Of a DNA stretch of 64,000 nt, positions 22,022 to 32,145 are shown piece after piece. The notes beneath the pieces were generated by a model. The model was not told where the DNA came from, searched no databases, and saw only the letters and a list, made by a program, of their open reading frames with translations. A program made the translations under genes and the position numbers. The stretch's first letter is position 1; each line of letters starts with the position of its first letter. The DNA lies in assembly GCA_950295325.1 (NCBI GenBank), contig OX485808.1, positions 8,684,501-8,748,500 on the forward strand, in the 5' to 3' direction. Source of the DNA: Polytrichum commune (taxonomy: Eukaryota; Streptophyta; Polytrichopsida; Polytrichales; Polytrichaceae).

Positions 22022-23419
22022 ATGTCAGGGTGTACCACTGCTGACGTCATCGCGGGTGGGGCGAAGCGGAAGGGGAAGAATTTCCTGCCCGAGGAGGAAG
22101 AGCAAACATGCAGGAGTTTTATGTATGTCTCAACAGACGCGCGGCGGGGGATCGGGCAGAAAAAAGCTACGTTTTGGATTGCTGTTGCTTCGCATTATGC
22201 AAGAAACAAACCTGCAGCATGTCCGGAGCGACCTGCGAGGAGTATTGAGACGAAGTGGGGAGATCTGAAGGCGAGCATCGCCAAGTTCGTGGGCTGCTAT
22301 GAGCAGATCAAATCCCTCGACGAGAGCGGGCGAATAGAGGACGACATCATCCTTGATGCATTGCAGCTTTTTGAGCAGAAGGTGGGGAGGCCATTCGCCC
22401 ACAAACATTGCTGGTTGCTGCTCCGAGATCACCCGCGATTTGCTGCCATCTTCAGGGCTTCAGGGTCGAAGCGCAAGGCTCCAGGCACTCAGGGTTGTGA
22501 TCTGCCGGTTGACAGGAGGGAGGCTAACTCTCCCGATGAGCAGCCACGTGAAGGAGTCGACGCCAACGTGAACCTGCACAGGCCACAAGGAGTGAAGTCA
22601 GCAAAGTCTGAACACAAGGACATGAGGGAGAAGGAAGCAGCCTTGAGGGCGAATGCGAGGGCAACAGCCGATTTCGCTCAAGCAACTTTGAAGAAGGCTG
22701 AGCAGATCGCCCAGCAAAATGCCTTCAGCCTCTTCACGCTGGAGGATTCCCTTATCACGTGCCAAGTAGCCCGTAGATGGCTCCTTCTCCGCCGCCAGCA
22801 AGAGCTCAAACGGCTTGAGAAGGAGATGGCAGCCGAGGAAGACTCATTGAATGCAGGCGATGTTGTTGCGCCGAATGCGGGTGTGCGAGTGCACACAGGC
22901 ACCATCCCCGGATGCGCTGCCGCACCCACAGATCTTTTCGCTCCCTCCTCGACTCCCCTTTCTCCTTCACCCCCAGTGCAGCCAGATCTCAATGTAGGGG
23001 CCACTATGGGATTGGAAGGTGATGACGATGAAGACCAAGAGGACTCCGATAGCGAGGCAGCCCATCGGAATCGCTACCGCAACTCTGAGCCCAGCCTCTA
23101 CATGCAGAGTGCACAATTGAAAGCTAGGGCACATCAGCGTAGTTATGATAGTTTAGGTGGTTGCGAAGGGGAAGAGATGTGTAGGGTTCCCCCTTCGCAA
23201 CGTCGCCGCACTGGCGAGTACCCTAACGGCGAAGTTCAGTTTAGGGAGGCCTCGAAGCAGGTCCTCTGGAATGAGACCCTGGCTTCCGAATATGCCACCA
23301 GAAATTGTTTGCCTGCTATTCCTCCCTCGATGCCAATCCCTCCACCCATCGGTAGTCATTACCAAAACATCCCTTGGGCAGCTCCATCGCCTTGGCAACC
23401 TGGTGCAAGAGTGTTATAA
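22022..23419 (+). CDS. PIF/Harbinger Myb/SANT-like accessory protein (NAM-associated type)
   Basis: The 465-codon frame from this ATG is the second PIF/Harbinger protein, which in characterised elements binds DNA and partners the nuclease. Residues about 25-135 read as the trihelix/Myb-like plus NAM-associated pattern: a glutamate-rich start, then TDARRGIGQKKATFWIAVAS, RSIETKWGDLKASI, KFVGCYEQIKSL and DALQLFEQKVGRPFAHKHCW. The middle (about 200-285) is Lys/Glu/Ala-rich and probably coiled coil. The C-terminus is Pro/Ser-rich with an acidic patch (EGDDDEDQEDSDSE). An in-frame ATG 60 bases upstream exists, but this one is closer to the usual start. No frame break. Confidence 0.82.
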   Translation: MSGCTTADVIAGGAKRKGKNFLPEEEEQTCRSFMYVSTDARRGIGQKKATFWIAVASHYARNKPAACPERPARSIETKWGDLKASIAKFVGCYEQIKSLDESGRIEDDIILDALQLFEQKVGRPFAHKHCWLLLRDHPRFAAIFRASGSKRKAPGTQGCDLPVDRREANSPDEQPREGVDANVNLHRPQGVKSAKSEHKDMREKEAALRANARATADFAQATLKKAEQIAQQNAFSLFTLEDSLITCQVARRWLLLRRQQELKRLEKEMAAEEDSLNAGDVVAPNAGVRVHTGTIPGCAAAPTDLFAPSSTPLSPSPPVQPDLNVGATMGLEGDDDEDQEDSDSEAAHRNRYRNSEPSLYMQSAQLKARAHQRSYDSLGGCEGEEMCRVPPSQRRRTGEYPNGEVQFREASKQVLWNETLASEYATRNCLPAIPPSMPIPPPIGSHYQNIPWAAPSPWQPGARVL

Positions 23420-23977
23420 CCTGCTGGGTTTCAATAAATGCCTCTTTGATTCATTATGGTTTCATTTCTCTTTGCCTGTGTGAATTGCTCAGTGTGAATT
23501 TGCCTGTGAATTGCTCAATGTAGGCTCAGAATGTAGGGTTCTCATTGATACAGAAAACGGTGAGTTGGGTTATCTGAGATTGAATCTCTCGGATACCATC
23601 ACATCATATGTAGTATGGGTGAAGTGAGTTGGCTGGATGGATTGATTTATGGCATACAGTGTTGTGAGAGGCAGAAAACTCCCTTGCTTGCAAAGCTGAT
23701 TGAAATTTGAGGAGATTGACTCTGCTATCTGGTGAATTAGGTTAATTGAGGTTGAATATCTCGGAGATGGCAGAAATCTCTCTCTTGAATGTAAACCTGG
23801 GTGAAATTTTTAAGGAGATTGACAATCTTGCTATGTATCTTGCTTCTTGACCAATTTGCAGGAAATGAGAAGGTTAGGGCTGAGGAGGCAGTTTCTGCAG
23901 ACAAAGTTACGGAATCACTCGGTTTGAAGGCCAACAATATGCTCCGATATATTGAATCCAGAGAATGCATTTAGAAG
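23420..23977 (+). other. Harbinger interior, partly unrecognised
   Basis: Mostly non-coding. At about 23866-23970 a plus-strand reading, KVRAEEAVSADKVTESLGLK then NNMLRYIES, looks like former coding sequence but I cannot assign it; an in-frame TAG follows at 23972. It may be a second captured host fragment next to the clathrin piece. Confidence 0.35.
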
Positions 23978-24320
23978 GCAGCAACTGTGTCAGCAACTGT
24001 CAAGGCTTTCATGACTGCTGATTTGCCTCATGAGTTGATTGAGCTTTTGGAGAAGATTGTTCTCCAGAATTCTGCATTCAGTGGCAACCCCAACCTCCAG
24101 AACTTGCTCATCTTGACAGCAATCAAGTGAGATACCACTCGGGTAATGGACTACATTAACCGTCTGGATAACTTTGATGGCCCAGCTGTAGGAGAAATTG
24201 TTGTTGGCGCTGAACTTTATGTTTAGGGTGCTGGGTTTAGGGTTTAGGAAAACTGCTTTGCTTGTATTGATGCTGAGGAGTTCCGACTGGCCCAGATTTG
24301 TGGTCTCAATGTAATTGGTC
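23978..24320 (+). pseudogene. Captured clathrin heavy chain fragments
   Basis: The plus strand reads [62 protein letters not shown] and GAELY. This is the conserved clathrin heavy chain repeat region, with a TGA replacing a codon after TAIK. At about 24272-24320 a second piece reads [14 protein letters not shown], also a clathrin heavy chain motif from elsewhere in the protein. The two are joined by a short stretch with TTTAGGG telomere-type repeats (24222-24247). It lies inside the Harbinger element between its two genes and is non-functional. Confidence 0.8.
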
Positions 24321-25051
24321 GTTTTTGCAGCTTGGTTGCTAGTGTGTATGAGTAAGGTGCATTGGAAATTGGGTAAGGTCGAAGGTTAGAAAGCTTCCAG
24401 GTAGGTGTGTGTGTGTGTATGTTTGGGTCACTTTCTCATACGGTCCTGGAATTATCTGAATTTTTGTGCAATCAATGCTGGATTTCTTATGTGGGTGATG
24501 AGTGTCCCAATGCTGAATCTCTTGTCTGGGTTAAGAGTACCTCAATACTGAATAGAGTGAGGCTCCGCATGTCCTTTCAGTGGTTTGGAGTATTCCAATG
24601 GTATCATTTATCAGCATTTGCTAAACCTTGCTCACTTGTCTCATGCAAAAGTATATCTGTATCGATATTGTTCTCGTGATATTGCCGCTTATGCAAATGA
24701 AGGATAAGGCGATGGATCTAAATCAAACCTCGTGTGCAATAACATCGGAACATTGCAGTTCAGAAAGAAGTTTTCTATAAGTTATGCTTTCGAATAAAGA
24801 TAACTGAACTACCAATGGCAAGTTGAAACAAGAAAAATGGTCACATCCATTTCAAAGAAATTCACACCCTAAACAAACAAGCACATCCTTTGCACGAACG
24901 AATGCTTGAACAATTATGATAGTTGCATAAATAATTCATAAATTGCCGAAGCAATTAAGACTAAACCTAAACAAATTCATAAAGTTTCAATAGACTTTTG
25001 AATCCTAAACCTCACAATATACCTTAAGCTATAGACAAGACCCACGTATGG
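24321..25051. other. Harbinger interior, no gene seen
   Basis: Spacer between the clathrin fragment and the 3' end of the nuclease gene. A short GT run is at 24404-24418. No recognisable coding sequence. Confidence 0.4.
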
Positions 25052-26362
25052 CTAATATGCATTGTCCCCTTTATGCTCCCATAGGTGTTGTACAAGGTCG
25101 TCACGCAAGTTGTAGTAAGTATCAGTGTCCTCAATGAGTGCAGTTTCTCGTGTCAAATCGGCGAAGGTGAAACCTCGTCTCATCCCCGATGATGATGAAG
25201 ATGCAACTCCTGGTGTTAGAATTTCCAAGTCTCTACCACTCTCATCCTCTATAATCATATTATGCATTATAATGCAAGCATACATAACATCCGAAATGTC
25301 TGATGTATTCCACAACTTGCACGGTTGTGTGATAATGCTCCACCTAGCTTGCATCACTCCGAAACATCGTTCTACATCCTTGCGCGCAGATTCTTGAGCT
25401 CCTGAGAAGTTACTTTCTTTTTGGTCCTCGGGGTCCTGTAGGGATTGGACGAAGCAACTCCACTTAGGGTAAATGCCATCGGCGAGCAGGTAGCACTTTT
25501 CATACCAGTTCCCATTGACCCTAAATCCAACAGTACTGGCAGCGCCATGAACCAACTTGCGTACCAGTGGACTGCGATCCAGCACATTTAAGTCGTTGTT
25601 GCCACCCGGGAGGCCGAAAAATGCATGCCAAACCCATAAACTTTGATCGCACACTACTTCGAGAATTATACTCCTTTTTTTATCTTTATCTTGAAATGCC
25701 CACTGCAATGCAACTGGACACAACTTCCATTTCCAATGCATGCAATCTATGGAACCAAACATACCTGGCCACCCCCGCTCCTGATTTATCTCCATTTGTT
25801 TCACAATATCATCTTGTGAGGGATCCCGCAAATAGTACTCTGTAAAACATCGCCTAACCCCCCTGCACCACCGCAACATCGCCTCTTGAGCAGTGCTTTC
25901 AGCCATCCTAGTGTATTCTTCTTGTGCCTTTGATGAGGTCCCGTACGCTAGCATACGCATTGCAGCCGTGGCCTTTTGAAGACTGCTTAACCCCAACTTT
26001 CCTGCAGCGTTCCTTTTTTGAACGAAATAATCGTCAGACTCTGTGATTGCATGCAATATACGGAGAAAAAGAGGTTTCCTCATGCGATAAACGCGTCTGA
26101 AATCAGTGTCATCAAATATGGGGTCGTCCGAGAAATAGTCTTTGAAGAGCAAGGCATCGTACATCTCGGCTAAACGCTCTTTGTTCGCCCTCCTCCCTAG
26201 ACGACTACCACCCCGCTGCCTTGGTTCATCGTCGCTGGAAACATTGTCATATTGTTGGGCTAGCGTTCTCATAACGAATTCCTCTCCTTCATCATCCTCT
26301 AGATTAGCCTGAATGTCTTGGTTGTACCTTCTCCAACGATTCGACATTGTGATGTACCTCAA
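25052..26362 (-). CDS. PIF/Harbinger DDE nuclease (HARBI1-like transposase)
   Basis: One uninterrupted 436-codon frame, the usual size for plant PIF/Harbinger transposases. The DDE-4 catalytic acidic residues are all present: D206 in GSIDCMHW, D295 in LLADGIYPKW and E331 in RKDVERCFGVMQ; D257 in GGNNDLNVL is also kept. The N-terminus is acidic, followed by FRRVYRMRKPLFLRI, the family's helix region. M6 (MSNRW) is an alternative start. The enzyme would cut and reinsert elements with GAGC(A/G)TCCCC ends at TTA/TAA, with the Myb-like protein. No inactivating change is seen, so it may be functional. Confidence 0.9.
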   Translation of the reverse strand: MRYITMSNRWRRYNQDIQANLEDDEGEEFVMRTLAQQYDNVSSDDEPRQRGGSRLGRRANKERLAEMYDALLFKDYFSDDPIFDDTDFRRVYRMRKPLFLRILHAITESDDYFVQKRNAAGKLGLSSLQKATAAMRMLAYGTSSKAQEEYTRMAESTAQEAMLRWCRGVRRCFTEYYLRDPSQDDIVKQMEINQERGWPGMFGSIDCMHWKWKLCPVALQWAFQDKDKKRSIILEVVCDQSLWVWHAFFGLPGGNNDLNVLDRSPLVRKLVHGAASTVGFRVNGNWYEKCYLLADGIYPKWSCFVQSLQDPEDQKESNFSGAQESARKDVERCFGVMQARWSIITQPCKLWNTSDISDVMYACIIMHNMIIEDESGRDLEILTPGVASSSSSGMRRGFTFADLTRETALIEDTDTYYNLRDDLVQHLWEHKGDNAY

Positions 26363-26921
26363 ACAAACTAAACAACAATCCTGCGGATACGAATGGCAAA
26401 ACTAAATGATAATGGCAAAGCCAATAGTTTTAATATATAGGATGGAACGTGTGCGAAGATGTACTACATGAAGTTGGTCGTACACCCTAAACCCCTACAC
26501 GAAGATGGCCTCAACGTGTGGCAAGGAAATTTTCAATTGGTATCCCACGTATTATTGCTAGACAACAAAATGAATAAGACAAAAATAAGGCAAAGTCATC
26601 CATGCAATGTTCATGCATTTTAGACATCGATGTATTCAAGAACATTTGTGGCTCTCATTAGGTCGCAGTAGATATTGTTGAGCATATGCCTTGTGACTTT
26701 GGGCAAGCCATTCAACACATTATGCTATAAATTTCATTTGACGTGTAACTTCAAATCCAAAGTGTCACGTGGCGTTCTTAAAAACAAATATGAATGTCAA
26801 TTGACATCTACATTTTATTCTAAAATGTCACCTCAATTTTGGCTTACACAATATTTTAGGAAAACTAATATTTTGAATAAGCAATATGCAATCTTGATTT
26901 GTAACAAGAAAAAAAAACTTA
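26363..26921. other. Harbinger nuclease 5' flank, no gene seen
   Basis: AT-rich sequence between the nuclease start and the nested hAT fragment. It should contain the nuclease promoter on the minus strand. Degenerate GTGTCA and TTGACATCT words recur, and similar words (GTGTCAACTGGCATGTG, GTCAATTGACGTG) lie at 27315-27390, which may be remnants of the nested element. Confidence 0.35.
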
Positions 26922-27137
26922 TCAATCGAGAGTAAGTATCCTTCGGTCTTGCATGTTTCTCCAAATGTTGAAGATCGTAGCCCAATCCATTGCATAAATT
27001 TCGAGCCCACAAATAGAACCCAACATAAGAGCATCAAGGGTCTTCAAGTTCAACCTATTGCGCAATTGGCTTTTGATTGCATTTTGTTTGGAAAATCCTC
27101 TTTCACATTGCCTCTCCTTGTTCCCAGTTAGTCTCAC
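26922..27137 (-). pseudogene. hAT transposase C-terminal fragment nested in the Harbinger element
   Basis: The minus strand reads CERGFSKQNAIKSQLRNRLN, LKTLDALMLGSICG and MDWATIFNIWRNMQDRRI, the last part of the hAT dimerisation domain. It is related to but distinct from the copy at 20031-20250. Nothing upstream of this region survives in the same frame. Confidence 0.75.
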
Positions 27138-27843
27138 TATCTGTGATCACCGTCTCAACTCCCGGTTACAAAAGAAAATTGCAAAGAGCGAAAGTGAACT
27201 TAAGTATGTAAGTGAGTTTAGGAAGTTCTCCTAATGTTATGGGTACTTGATACTTGAGCTGCAGTTTATAGAACTCAAGTTGCCTACTAATACGTGTCAT
27301 TTGAATTTCTAGTGTGTCAACTGGCATGTGTTTTTTTTCTTCACAAGTCACGGTATGTGTCAACTTCTACAATGTACGTGTCAATTGACGTGCATTTATT
27401 TTTTTTGCAAGTTTTTGCGTGTCAAAAGAGGAAAACTTGCAAAAACTTTATCAAACATATACATTGCCCGCAATTTGTGCAAAAATGTACACAAAAGAAT
27501 GTATTTGATTCCCTTTTCCACTTGCCAAGTCATCTCTCAATAGATTGTGGACTTGAACACTATGTAATGATTCTATGTTGCCAACAAGGACATGTGACCA
27601 TAGTCAAAGTAGCCCGTGATGATGTCACGCTGGGCGGGCAGGCCTTCGGGCAGCCCCTTAAATAAGTCGGGAGAGGGTGGCTCACAATATGTAGAGCGGG
27701 CCCAGTTGGCCAAAATGGGTGACTTTGCCGGGACTCGTGGCTAGGCTGGTGCTTCCCGGCCCCGCCACCCAAGCCGGCCACCCTAAACAGAATAAAGAAC
27801 ATTATTTTTGGCGGCCTGCTTGCTACCTCTCCTGGGGATGCTC
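27138..27843. other. Harbinger right subterminal region, no gene seen
   Basis: No coding content is recognised. It becomes GC-rich towards the right terminus (GGGCGGGCAGGCC, GGCCCCGCCACCC), mirroring the GC-rich left end of the element. Confidence 0.4.
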
Positions 27844-27896
27844 TTACAACCTTCTATATCCAAGTTTCGGAGCTCTCAGTTAGAATCAGCAAAATA

Positions 27897-27928
27897 GTGG
27901 AGTGGAGTGGAGTGGAGTGGAGTTGAGT
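27897..27928 (+). repeat. GGAGT microsatellite in the GST 5' leader
   Basis: About five repeats of the pentamer GGAGT followed by GAGTT units, some 85 bases upstream of the GST start codon and 55 bases downstream of the Harbinger right end. Probably transcribed leader sequence. Confidence 0.6.
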
Positions 27929-28008
27929 TGAACAGACAGATCTGGGCCTTAAGGTTTTCAGCTTTGTGCGGAGTTCTGTGTGTGTTTTACTTCAAGTGTG
28001 CAGTTGCA

Positions 28009-31000
28009 ATGGCAGGAGAATCCGGGAAGCTTCAGGTGTTCTGGGACCCTCATTCCCAGCCCTCCCGCGCCGTGGTCATCTTCTGCAGGTGAGTCAAACA
28101 TCATCTTGCTAATCACATTGCAAAACAAGGCTCAGTTGAAGTCCTGTGAGGCAAGGTTGAGGACGATTTGCATATGAAAAAATAATAATTCCAGATGATG
28201 TTATGCTGCTGTGTGTTGCTGGTTGCAGGATCAATAAGATTGAGTGTGAGGAAGTGTACATAAGTCTGCCCACTGGAGCACACAAGACCCCAGAGTATTT
28301 GAGTAAGTGGTGGTGATGAATGAACCTCCTGATTGATTTTGAAGTCTATTTGTAATAGGTAGAGATTGATTTTGAGTGAGCTCTTGTTTAATTTATACCA
28401 TGGCTTGCCCTTAACGTGTTCATCAACATATTTTAAGAAAACAGTGCAAAGATAGTGTAGCGAATCCATAACTTGGAGGATGAGGGACTTGAGTTTACAA
28501 GATCTGTAACAGAATAGTTTGAGCAACTTGTTTGTACATCCTCACCCTTAACATGTTCATCAGCATATTCTAAGAAATAACAAAAATGCAAAAGTTAGCG
28601 AATCCATAACTTGAGGTTGATGCACTCGAGTTTCACAAAATTCCGGCATTGTGTGCTGTAGATTAGTAGATGTGATTTAGGAGTGGAGGTTCCTTTGCGA
28701 CCTAAAGTTTTTGTGACAATATTAGGGCTCCAAAATTGCAGTGTTGAGCGTTGACTATTGTGTTGACTCTCAACGGGTGAGTGGTAGGGCTTTGGTCATT
28801 ACATTTCGTTTCTAAATGATGCAGTTGCCCGCTGTTGGGAGATCTTGAAATTAAACAATAGGAGTTGGGATTTGGTCAGCGATGGTCACCCCTAGTGGGA
28901 GATTGTATGGCACGGGTTTTTATCAAATGAATAGAATCTTGGTCTCCTTTGGGTTGCCAGATCCTTCTGTGCCGGATTCTTGATTTTGACTTGTGAAATA
29001 AATGTGTGACTCCGCTATGCTTGTAGAGATCAACCCCGCGGGTCAGGTTCCTGCAATTAACGACAACGGCTTCTCCCTCTTCGAGAGGTAAATCTGGTTG
29101 AATGACGAATCGAGTTCTGTAATTGCACAGTCAATTGCGGTAGGCATGCCTTAATACTCTTCTCTCAGCACCCACTTCTCTTAGGCTATGATTAGCAACA
29201 AATTAGCGCAACATGAATAGCAAATCCAAATCACGCGTATAGTCATTTGCCTCATAGATTTCTGGAGCCTATGTGAATATGTTATTTGATTATCATAGTT
29301 AAGATTTTCATGCTCATTAAGTGGTCATATAGGTCCCCCCTCCAGATCATGTTCACTATTAAGCCCAGAATGGCTAGCATATTTTGAGCACATAATTGAA
29401 TCTCTTTTATACACATGATGGCTTTTTGATGCCAGTTCTTAGATTTACATCTCACCACATACCACTCACATATAGGTGGTCAGGATATTGATTGTGTTTG
29501 ATTTAGGCACGTCTACCTTGTAGTCAAATTTATGGAGATCCCGCGTTCTGACGTTGCTGACTGCTGATGGCTTTATTGCAGCGCTGCCATTCTCAAATAT
29601 TTGTCGGCTTCACGCGGAGCTCCCGACCACTGGTAAGTTAAAGTAATTGAACAAGTAAACATCTTCTGAAATTCGATCAGATGCTTGCCGTTCATAGCCA
29701 AGTCTCAAGAGCTTTCAACTTCCTCAGTGTTGATTTAGTATCCCCTTTCAATTTAGCCAGATAACTCCAGTCCATTCGCAGAGAGTTCTTAGTGCCAGAA
29801 TGTATGGATCTCCGTGCTCCAAATTCATAGCTTCTTGCATCACCCATCCTCGGTTCGAACACAAGCTCAACCAGCAATTCAATCGCTTCTCCTACTACCT
29901 CACGTTTCTGGAAGAGGGTATTCCAGAAATATATGCATATTCCCCTCAGAAAATTTTGTGTATTTTTGGGTCACCGATGGAGTACCTATCTTCCATGCCT
30001 ACAAATCTAGCAAAAAGAAACAAAAACAAAAGAAAACAGGCAAAATAGGACAAGGAATTCACATCATGAGACGAATGAAGTATTCCACAGCCACATGGCT
30101 CAATGCAAACATGTGAATGAAGATCTAGTGCCTCAATAATCTTGTGCGGAACTGAATGGGTTGCAGGTACCCGAAAGACTTGAAACTACGCGCACAGATC
30201 GACTGTGTCTGATATTGGCACATCTCAAACACCCGCCGGGGGGCATGTAAGTTTCCAATCCTGACAAATTCTCCCCCATACCATGCCCTTGGATGCATTC
30301 CAAGTCGCAAAACTTTCAAACTTTGTTAATCCTCACGAATGAGCCTCGCGAGCTAGATCGACTCTGAGGGTAGTACAATGAATGCCATGTGTCACATACT
30401 GGTTGGTTGGAACGTGCGAAATAGTTGACGTGGCATGAAACCGTATTCAATCCGTAAGATATTACGGCAATATGAAGCTTGTTCTCTTTCTCTAAACCTA
30501 GTAGAATCTATTCCCTCTTTTTGCATTCACTTCATATCCAGGCTGAAATTTTTATCAAAGTCTTACATGCAACCTGCACCATTCTATTTCAAAGTGCATC
30601 CAATGAAGGGTCGGTGTAGACTATGGTGAAGAAATGCACCGGTCAGTCAAGAATTTCAACCCAAGACAAGGTTATTTGAGGCAGCAGTTGGTACATCGGA
30701 CAAGACGGAAAAAACCAATAATATCAAAATACCAAACTTGCCTCAAGTTGGAGTTCTCTGGCAACCAAGTTTCTTGTTGCAGGGTATGAGGTTGCCCAAG
30801 AGACTCGACCTCCGGAGAAGTCCCCGAGATTAAAAAAGAAAAAGAAAAAGAAAAGTCTCCCCTTGTTGGCAACCCTGTCATTCGTTTATCTGTGTTTGAA
30901 GTGCTCCACAAGACAAGTCTTGGCTGTAGTGTAAACCCTAGCCGGAGAAGATCCCATTTTGTAGCCAATCCATCGTATTGCTCCATTCTCCTAAAAACTC

Positions 31001-32145
31001 TTGGCAAGTGCACCACTTCTTCCCCGTAGCCTTAATTGGCCCTTAAGGAAAGAGAACATGCTCCGTCCTCCCACTTAATAAATGTTATTATGTAGTGGTG
31101 TGATCATCGAATTTGATGCGGCGGCTTGTGACCGGGCGAGTTAATGTGATGTTGCAGCTCCTCTCGTATATAACAAAGTGGTCGCATCTTTCTTCGGGGC
31201 TCCCTCAAACCCCAAGGCCGCGGAGGAAGCAAAGGCACTCCTCGTGAAGTCCCTCGACATGTTGGACGGCTTTTGGTGCAAGGAGGGCCCGTTTTTGTGC
31301 GGATCAAAGGAGGTTTCCATCGCCGATCTCATTATTAGTTGCGAATTGATGCAACTCAAGGTGATCATCAGTCTTAACTTCCTTCTCCACATTGCAAACA
31401 CTCCCCACGTGGAGGATTAGGCTAAATAGTTTTTTTAATGAACTTTTATATATACCATAGGTGACGAGCAAGTTCCGACACAAATTGATTATGAATCTGA
31501 GCAAAGTGCCATGTGGCACTATCCTATTACGCGAAACCTGTATGAAATTTCATGTGTGACCTCAAAAAAAACAATTAGTGTTTCGACACTAAAGTGGTGA
31601 ACTCGCTTATCACCTATTGGTATTCACCCAAGGTTAGCTCATTCCAGTGAAAACTTAACGCCCCTTCAAGTCTGCAATTGATTCACTTCACCTGAATCTC
31701 GCTATTGTAATGTGTGGGTTCTGATGCTAACACCTCTTTTTCTTTAAAACAAGTTCTCTAAGCATTAGGTATATAAAAAACACTTATGGTAATTTCCTCT
31801 TAGCCCTTATCCTTGGTGAATTCCCAAGATAGAGTGAACTTCCACGTTGCTCTAACCCTTAGGAGCATAAATTTAGCGGTTGTTTTTAACTAACGTAAAA
31901 GGGTGTTTTGTTTGTCCAAGTTCAGAAATTGACTACCGATTTCGATCACGAAAATTTTTGGTGTGCAGTTGTTGGATGTTTCGGAGGAGTCCGAGCTTTT
32001 AGCATCGAGGAAAAACGTCACGAAATGGTTGCAAGCCGTGGAGGATGCAACGACCCCGGTCTTTGACGAGGTCCATGGAGCCTTATTCGCATTGAGCAAG
32101 CAAGTGAGGGAGCCCAAAGCGAATGCCACCACCGAGCAATCTTAA
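28009..32145 (+). pseudogene. Theta-class glutathione S-transferase with one in-frame TGA
   Basis: Theta GSTs conjugate glutathione or reduce organic hydroperoxides, using an N-terminal serine. Seven exons inferred by phase: 28009-28088, 28229-28302, 29027-29087, 29582-29632, 30167-30246, 31158-31360, 31969-32145; together 242 codons with the stop. The N-terminus has LQVFWDPHSQPSRAVVIFCR, where Ser16 of SQPSR is the likely catalytic residue. The glutathione fold continues with INPAGQVPAI, FSLFES and AAILKYLSAS. The C-terminal domain has NTRRGA, KSLDMLDGFW and SIADLIISCELMQLK. All splice sites are canonical and all junctions in phase. Codon 104 (30210-30212) is TGA where theta GSTs have VLDWHH-like sequence; here VxYWHI. 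One substitution-scale lesion in an otherwise clean frame suggests recent loss, a sequence error, or a non-reference allele. The Harbinger element sits 165 bases upstream. Confidence 0.85.
29175..29520 (+). repeat. Dispersed intronic repeat, copy 3
   Basis: Matches the TPST intron repeats at 6715-7010 and, inverted, 7945-8180. It lies in the intron between GST exons 3 and 4. Shared blocks: ATAGCAAATCCAAATC, CTCATTAAGTGGTCATATAGG, TTTTTGATGCCAGTTCTTAG, CACATATAGGTGGT, GATTTAGGCACGTCTACC. Confidence 0.6.

Larger units (their letters stand above)
21813..27843. mobile_element. PIF/Harbinger element, apparently complete (6.0 kb)
   Basis: Starts GAGCGTCCCCAGCAGCC after TTA (21810-21812) and ends with the inverted core CTGGGGATGCTC before TTA (27844-27846); TTA is the family's usual 3-bp target duplication. 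It carries the two expected genes in convergent orientation: a Myb/SANT-like protein (22022-23419, plus) and a DDE nuclease (25052-26362, minus). It also carries a clathrin heavy chain fragment (23978-24320) and a nested hAT fragment (26922-27137). At 6 kb it is long for the family, partly through these passengers. Confidence 0.88.

Noticed and set aside
24218-24250. An interstitial telomere or chromosome fusion point
   Set aside because: Only two to three degenerate TTTAGGG units are present; filler or chance is more likely.
30210-30212. TGA in the GST as a selenocysteine codon
   Set aside because: Land plants lack the selenocysteine insertion machinery, and the family has leucine, not cysteine, at this place.
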